From assembly GCA_021796375.1 (NCBI GenBank), contig JAJYJF010000051.1, positions 1 through 9,692 of the forward strand: a DNA stretch of 9,692 nucleotides, written 5' to 3'. Positions 6,685 to 9,692 of this stretch are shown here, piece after piece. The position numbers and the translations under genes are program-made. This DNA is from Chloroflexota bacterium. GTDB lineage: Bacteria > Chloroflexota > Anaerolineae > Anaerolineales > Anaerolineaceae. The notes under the pieces are model-generated. The model did no database searches and was not told the origin of the DNA. It saw nothing but the letters and a program-made list of their open reading frames with translations. Within the stretch, counting starts at the first letter, position 1. Each line of letters opens with the position of its first letter.

Positions 6685-8082
6685 CTATGGACCTGAGGGA
6701 GTGCCCACCGAGGTCGCCGTCGGCGATTCCGTTGGGGAGGGAGTAGCGCTGGGGGTAGGTGTGGCCGTGCTCGTAGCTGTGACCGTCGAGGTCGAGGTCG
6801 TGGTGGGGGTGCTGGTCCGGGCGGACGTCGCGGTTGGGGTAAGGGTGATGGTGGGCGTCAGGGTCCGGGTGGGTGTGCGGGTGGGCGTGCGGGTGCTGGT
6901 CGCGGTGCTGGTGAGGGTTGCGGTCGGCAGGGGCGTGATGGTGGGGGTGGGCGAGACGGTCAGCTCCGCCTCCAGCGTGCTGACGCGTTCCGTCAGCGGG
7001 GCGGGGACCGAGACGTCATAGATGGCCTGCTGGAGCAGCGAGGCGATCGCCTCCCGGCGCGGGAGGAGCACCCTTGCCTGGCTCTCTGGCAGCTGCCAGG
7101 GATCCGTCTCGGCGCTGCCGACCTGGTAGTACGAGATGCGGCCCGGATCCCCCAGCTTGAGCGCCAGGGGGACCAGATTGGTCAGGTCAGTGAGGCCGAA
7201 ATTGGTCTGGATCATGCCCTTATATTTCTGGTACAGGTCCGGCAGGCGGCTGAGGGTGCCGCCGGTGACCAGCCGGAAGAAGATCGTCCGCAGCACCTCC
7301 TGCTGGCGCAGGAGCCGGGCAGGCTCATCGCCCTGCGGGAGGATGCGACTGTAGCACAGCACCTGAGCTCCGCTGAGGTGCTGCTGGCCGGGGTTGAAAG
7401 AGCACGGTGGCGCCTTGATCGGCGCCAGAATTTGAAAATCCAGGCCGCCCAGGTCATCGATCAGGGCGGGAAAATCATCCAGGTGGGCGACCGCCCACCA
7501 GAACGGCTGGATGCCAAAGTTATAAGCCAGGGTCTGCTGCATCCGGCTGATTCCGCCCACCGGGAAAGCGACGTTCAACCGCTGCATGGTATACCCGGGG
7601 ATATACACGTACAGCAGGGGCGGCAGCGAGACCAGGCTGGCCCGGACAGTCCGCGGGTTGAAAAAGAGCAGCGTTACGGAATTCGCCCGCCCGGCGTACT
7701 GCGACGTCCGGGCGGAACCGAGCAAGAGCACGACCTGAACCTCGTCCGGGACGCTCAAGCCGGCCGCGGGGGGAGGGAAGCTGGTCGGCGCCGGCAGGAC
7801 CGGCGCGTCAAACCCGCCCCAGGGTCCGGATGGGTTCGTTTTTTCGGTTGTGCAGCCCGAGCTGCAGACTGCCGGGCTGGCGGATGGCAGAGAGGAAGGC
7901 GGCAGGGTCGCGCTGGGGGAAAGAGAGGATACCGCGGGGGATGGCGCTGGCGCAAGCCGCGGGCCCGCGCAAGAGAGCAGAAAAATCCCGGTGAACAACC
8001 CTCCCATTCCGAGATAGAACCACCCCCGGCTGGCGCCACGTATCGATGCTCCATTTCCCGGCCCAGGCAGCAAACTCAGCAC
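6685..8082 (-). CDS. LCP (LytR-CpsA-Psr) family lipoprotein with altered active-site residues and Thr/Pro-rich tail
   Basis: LCP proteins transfer undecaprenyl-linked glycopolymers to peptidoglycan outside the membrane. The frame stays open up to a TTG at 8118, but a TGCTATAAT promoter box lies inside that extension, so I chose the GTG at 8080-8082 (465 aa). Arg15 and Arg19, a hydrophobic stretch and LLSC (lipid-accepting Cys38) make a lipoprotein signal. A Pro/Ser linker runs to about 110. The LCP domain is about 113-285: VVLLLGSA, GRANSV, SLPPLLYVYIPG, LNVAF, HLSGAQVLCYSR, ARLLRQQ. The family's Asp in LLGxD is Ala124, the Asp in GRTD is Asn134, and the Arg-Asp of S-I-P-R-D is Pro155-Leu156. 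Arg132, Arg246, Arg256 and Arg259 remain. From about 376 it is Thr/Pro/Ser-rich to the end. It heads the envelope module. Family likely; activity doubtful. Confidence 0.82.
   Translation of the reverse strand: MLSLLPGPGNGASIRGASRGWFYLGMGGLFTGIFLLSCAGPRLAPAPSPAVSSLSPSATLPPSSLPSASPAVCSSGCTTEKTNPSGPWGGFDAPVLPAPTSFPPPAAGLSVPDEVQVVLLLGSARTSQYAGRANSVTLLFFNPRTVRASLVSLPPLLYVYIPGYTMQRLNVAFPVGGISRMQQTLAYNFGIQPFWWAVAHLDDFPALIDDLGGLDFQILAPIKAPPCSFNPGQQHLSGAQVLCYSRILPQGDEPARLLRQQEVLRTIFFRLVTGGTLSRLPDLYQKYKGMIQTNFGLTDLTNLVPLALKLGDPGRISYYQVGSAETDPWQLPESQARVLLPRREAIASLLQQAIYDVSVPAPLTERVSTLEAELTVSPTPTITPLPTATLTSTATSTRTPTRTPTRTLTPTITLTPTATSARTSTPTTTSTSTVTATSTATPTPSATPSPTESPTATSVGTPSGP
6688..6957 (-). repeat. 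Degenerate Thr/Pro repeat tail of the LCP lipoprotein
   Basis: The last ~90 codons encode a degenerate TPT/TST/TRT repeat (for example RTPTRTPTRTLTP) made of short imperfect DNA repeats. It is likely a flexible, possibly glycosylated linker. On the plus strand the same DNA is rich in GGG runs. Confidence 0.8.
6836..6893 (+). other. Predicted G-quadruplex-forming tract
   Basis: Nine successive runs of three or more G start at 6836, 6843, 6853, 6861, 6867, 6871, 6879, 6883 and 6891. All eight loops are 1-7 nt (3, 7, 5, 3, 1, 5, 1, 5). This exceeds the usual four-run motif. The G-rich strand is the template strand for the LCP gene, so the mRNA is C-rich and any structure would form in DNA. It may be a by-product of the ACC/CCC codons of the Thr/Pro tail. 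Confidence 0.6.
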
Positions 8083-8091
8083 CTTGTGAGA

Positions 8092-8100
8092 ATTATAGCA
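8092..8100 (-). promoter_or_regulatory. Extended -10 promoter for the LCP-transglycosylase-M23 genes
   Basis: Read on the minus strand the sequence is TGCTATAAT, an exact extended -10 match (TGnTATAAT) for a housekeeping sigma factor. A weak TTGGAA lies 15 nt upstream; extended -10 promoters depend little on the -35. The expected transcription start at about 8086-8084 is only 2-4 nt before the GTG chosen as start. That makes the TTG start at 8118 unlikely and suggests a nearly leaderless message. Confidence 0.6.
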
Positions 8101-8125
8101 TGCAGTCCAGGATTCCAAAGCGGTA

Positions 8126-8158
8126 GACTGCTGCCCAAAAGAAGGATTCGCAGCGGTC
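8126..8158. repeat. Imperfect 9-bp inverted repeat upstream of the LCP promoter
   Basis: GACTGCTGC (8126-8134) and GCAGCGGTC (8150-8158) pair with one mismatch in DNA (a wobble pair in plus-strand RNA) around a 15-nt loop. It lies just after the YbaK stop, at roughly -41 to -73 of the predicted LCP start of transcription. It has no U tract on the minus strand. It could be an operator or a hairpin ending the upstream message; neither is shown. Confidence 0.35.
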
Positions 8159-8162
8159 CCGG

Positions 8163-8639
8163 CTACTTCACCGGGAGAATTTTCCCGCCAGTGAGCCGCA
8201 CCAGATCGTCCGGCGAAAGCTTGAAGACGGCGTGCGGGGTGCCCGCCGCCGCCCAGATTTCCTCGTACTGCAGCAGGTCCTGGTCGATGAAGGTGTGAAT
8301 CGGGTGGACGTGCCCCACCGGCGGTACCCCTCCGATCACGAAACCGGTCTTCTCCAGCACGTAATCCGCGTCCGGCTTGCCAACCGGCTCGCCGATCTCG
8401 GCGGCGATGATGCCCTCGCTCACCCGGTTGGGGCCGCTGGCGATGACCAGCACCGGGGTGCCGGTCACCTGCCCCTTCAGGAGGATCGACTTGGCGATCT
8501 GCTCGACCGTGCAGCCAACCGCCTGAGCAGCTTCTTTGGAGGTGCGGGTAGTTTGGGCCAGCTCGACCACCTGGTGGCTGCCGCCAAGGCGGTCGAGGGT
8601 ATCCTGGACTTTTTGCGCGCTAGGGCTCAAGGATGTCAT
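8163..8639 (-). CDS. YbaK/ProX-type aminoacyl-tRNA deacylase (158 aa)
   Basis: A cytoplasmic, single-domain protein of the YbaK/EbsC/ProX family, which hydrolyses mischarged aminoacyl-tRNAs (such as Cys- or Ala-tRNAPro) in trans. The whole domain is present at the usual length. Visible marks are TSKEAAQAVG (33-42), EQIAKSILLKG with the conserved Lys50, TGFVIGGVPPVGH (98-110) with the substrate-pocket GGVPP, Asp119 in TFIDQDL, and the closing AGTPHAVFKLSPDDLVRLTGG. The start ATG has a strong AGGAG (8646-8650) 6 nt upstream. It lies 83 nt after the MOSC stop and just before the LCP promoter, so it is probably the last gene of the upstream group. The tRNA substrate cannot be read from the sequence. 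Confidence 0.9.
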   Translation of the reverse strand: MTSLSPSAQKVQDTLDRLGGSHQVVELAQTTRTSKEAAQAVGCTVEQIAKSILLKGQVTGTPVLVIASGPNRVSEGIIAAEIGEPVGKPDADYVLEKTGFVIGGVPPVGHVHPIHTFIDQDLLQYEEIWAAAGTPHAVFKLSPDDLVRLTGGKILPVK

Positions 8640-8645
8640 TTCGGT

Positions 8646-8650
8646 CTCCT
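8646..8650 (-). promoter_or_regulatory. Ribosome binding site of the YbaK-like gene
   Basis: AGGAG with a 6-nt spacer to the ATG at 8639; it fixes this start. Confidence 0.75.
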
Positions 8651-8722
8651 GCCTGAACGGATCGTATCACGGGCGGTCTGCCCAACCCATAGAAAACGGG
8701 TTTGTTTCCGATAAAGATCGGG

Positions 8723-9298
8723 TTAATTCCCCGGATAGAGGACCTGGTCTGGGACCAGCGCCCGCACACCCTCCCCGGGCCGGATCGTCCCCGGCCGCTC
8801 GACGCACGCGACCACGCCGCGCAGGTGCAGCGCCTGGACCAGGAACCGGGCGTCCAGCCCGGGCCGGTCCGGGAAGTGGCTCTGTATCGCGCGGCCGGCA
8901 GTCAGGCACGGGCCGTTCTCGGCCTGGACGATCAGAACGGCTTCGCCCGGGAAGAACAGGCGCGTGCCGGGTGGGAGCTGGGTCAGATGGGGAATCCCGC
9001 CCAACGCCAGGTTGGCCCCCAGCCACTCCGGGCGGATTTCGTCGATGCCCATCGAATGGGCGGCCTGGGCCAGCTCCTCCACCGAGACGATCGAAACCTG
9101 CCGGCCGTTGCGAATGGTCGTCCCGCGCGGGTAAAACGAGGTGCGGCTGTCCGAGCGCATGGTCGTCCCGGCGTGGCGGTCGCCCGGGAACCCTTCCAGG
9201 GTCACCTGCGCCGCTTCCAGCGCCAGCGATTCGATGGTCTCGCCGGCGATCGGGACAAAGTAGACGCCGCGAACGCCGCCTTCAATCGTTAAAGACAT
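8723..9298 (-). CDS. MOSC domain-containing protein (191 aa)
   Basis: A stand-alone MOSC (molybdenum cofactor sulfurase C-terminal) domain protein. The family carries sulfur or binds molybdenum cofactor or substrates through a conserved cysteine. Marks in order: GFPGDRHAG (36-44), SFYPRGTTIRNGRQVSIVS (54-72), EWLGANLALGGI (91-102) matching the family's LGeNl-x-x-x-g-(l/i), LPPGTRLFFPGEAVLIV, and NGPC with Cys131 as the probable sulfur-binding residue. A second Cys165 lies in RGVVACVE near the C-terminus. Start ATG with GAGGG (9305-9309) 6 nt upstream. It lies 53 nt after the HerA-like gene, same strand. No molybdenum-cofactor gene is in view, so the partner enzyme is unknown. An MOSC protein working in thiol or N-hydroxylated-base metabolism is also possible. 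Confidence 0.88.
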   Translation of the reverse strand: MSLTIEGGVRGVYFVPIAGETIESLALEAAQVTLEGFPGDRHAGTTMRSDSRTSFYPRGTTIRNGRQVSIVSVEELAQAAHSMGIDEIRPEWLGANLALGGIPHLTQLPPGTRLFFPGEAVLIVQAENGPCLTAGRAIQSHFPDRPGLDARFLVQALHLRGVVACVERPGTIRPGEGVRALVPDQVLYPGN

Positions 9299-9304
9299 TG
9301 GGTA

Positions 9305-9309
9305 CCCTC
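9305..9309 (-). promoter_or_regulatory. Ribosome binding site of the MOSC gene
   Basis: GAGGG with a 6-nt spacer to the ATG at 9298; it supports this start. Confidence 0.65.
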
Positions 9310-9351
9310 ACACAAGAAGTAGATTGCTATCCACGAATGGTTGTGAACAGC

Positions 9352-9692
9352 CTATCCAAATCCCAGCTCCCTCAGGTTCTGCTCGCGGCTGCGCCGCCCG
9401 GAGGATTTCCCCAGCAGCTCCTCCCAGAACTGGTCATTATACCGCCGCGAGCGCACCGGGATTGGCATGGGCATGCCCCAGCCCAGGAGCAGCACCTCTT
9501 CTTTGGGCTGCAGGCGGGCCAGCATCCCGCGCAGCGCGTCCCGGCCGGCCAGCCCCGAGAGGACGGCGTGAATGTCGTCGTCGTCCCCCAGCCAGCCGGA
9601 GATCCGCGTGCCGAGCTGGCTCATCACCTCGTCGTAGATTTGCGAGGGGCGCTGGTCGATGACCAGCAGCGTGACGTAGTACTTGCGCATCT
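9352..9692 (-). CDS. HerA/DUF87-type ATP-binding protein, C-terminal end (5' part outside window)
   Basis: Only the last ~113 codons are in the window; the frame is open to the edge, and the Met at 9688-9690 is internal. The stretch VTLLVIDQRPSQIYDEVMSQ followed by LGTRISGWL and GDDDDIHAV is typical of the region after Walker B in HerA/FtsK-like ATPases, where QRPS and SQ-x-x-T are conserved. The next part (LARLQPKEEVLLLGWG, then MPIPVRSRRYNDQFWEELL) matches the 'threshold - output - P-x-x-V' end of DUF87 proteins. It is probably a hexameric DNA-translocating ATPase, or a related DUF87 protein of unknown partner. The usual NurA nuclease partner is not downstream here, so it may be upstream or absent. 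Walker A cannot be seen. Confidence 0.75.
   Translation of the reverse strand, partial: MRKYYVTLLVIDQRPSQIYDEVMSQLGTRISGWLGDDDDIHAVLSGLAGRDALRGMLARLQPKEEVLLLGWGMPMPIPVRSRRYNDQFWEELLGKSSGRRSREQNLRELGFG

Noticed and set aside
4945..6696. A 583-codon plus-strand open frame opposite the transglycosylase
   Set aside because: Its translation is Gly/Arg/Val-rich and resembles no family, while the minus strand has a signal peptide and catalytic motifs. Long antisense frames are expected at this GC content. The same applies to the frames at 1341-2453 and 3513-4439.
6688..6957. Short repeated units suggesting a CRISPR or satellite array
   Set aside because: The units are irregular hexamer-like repeats in frame with Thr/Pro codons, with no spacers of constant length; they are a protein low-complexity tail.
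8083..8118. 12-residue N-terminal extension of the LCP protein from the TTG at 8118
   Set aside because: It contains the exact TGCTATAAT promoter box and adds nothing to the lipoprotein signal, so it is probably untranslated.
8708..8721. CCGAT-AAAG-ATCGG hairpin after the MOSC stop as a terminator
   Set aside because: The stem is only 5 bp, and on the minus strand it is followed by A-rich, not T-rich, sequence.
9299..9351. Promoter for the MOSC gene
   Set aside because: A TTCACA resembles a -35, but no acceptable -10 lies at the right distance; co-transcription with the HerA-like gene is simpler.

Overview
The window is GC-rich bacterial DNA that is almost fully coding. One gene fragment on the plus strand converges on a long run of minus-strand genes. 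The best guess at the host is a member of the Chloroflexota (Anaerolineae-like). The secreted proteins carry Thr/Pro-rich 'TPTPTP' stretches after the signal peptide or at the C-terminus. One of them is a very large multi-domain exported protein ending in a short aromatic-Leu-Pro tail. This placement rests on style and family recall, not on a marker gene.

Layout from left to right. The 3' part of a P1/DmpA-type aminopeptidase gene (plus strand) ends at 448. A gap of about 270 bp without a convincing gene follows; it holds inverted repeats. The rest is on the minus strand. In transcription order, starting from the right edge, it reads: the C-terminal end of a HerA/DUF87-type ATPase (runs off the window); a MOSC-domain protein; a YbaK/ProX-type aminoacyl-tRNA deacylase; then, behind its own extended -10 promoter, an LCP (LytR-CpsA-Psr) family lipoprotein, a secreted lytic transglycosylase and a 1316-residue secreted M23 metallopeptidase. 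A textbook intrinsic terminator for the minus strand lies inside the 3' end of the convergent aminopeptidase gene.

How the genes work together. The LCP protein, the transglycosylase and the M23 peptidase look like a three-gene envelope module: a glycopolymer-transferase-like lipoprotein, a glycan-strand-cleaving enzyme and a peptide-cleaving enzyme. The first two abut exactly (TAG followed at once by ATG), and the third follows after 106 nt with its own ribosome binding site. The oddest member is the LCP protein: the conserved acidic positions and the Arg-Asp pair of the family's active site are replaced, while several phosphate-binding arginines remain. The three genes upstream (HerA-like, MOSC, YbaK) are compact and cytoplasmic, with good ribosome binding sites, and have no evident functional link to the envelope module. 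I see no CRISPR array, insertion sequence, tRNA or rRNA.
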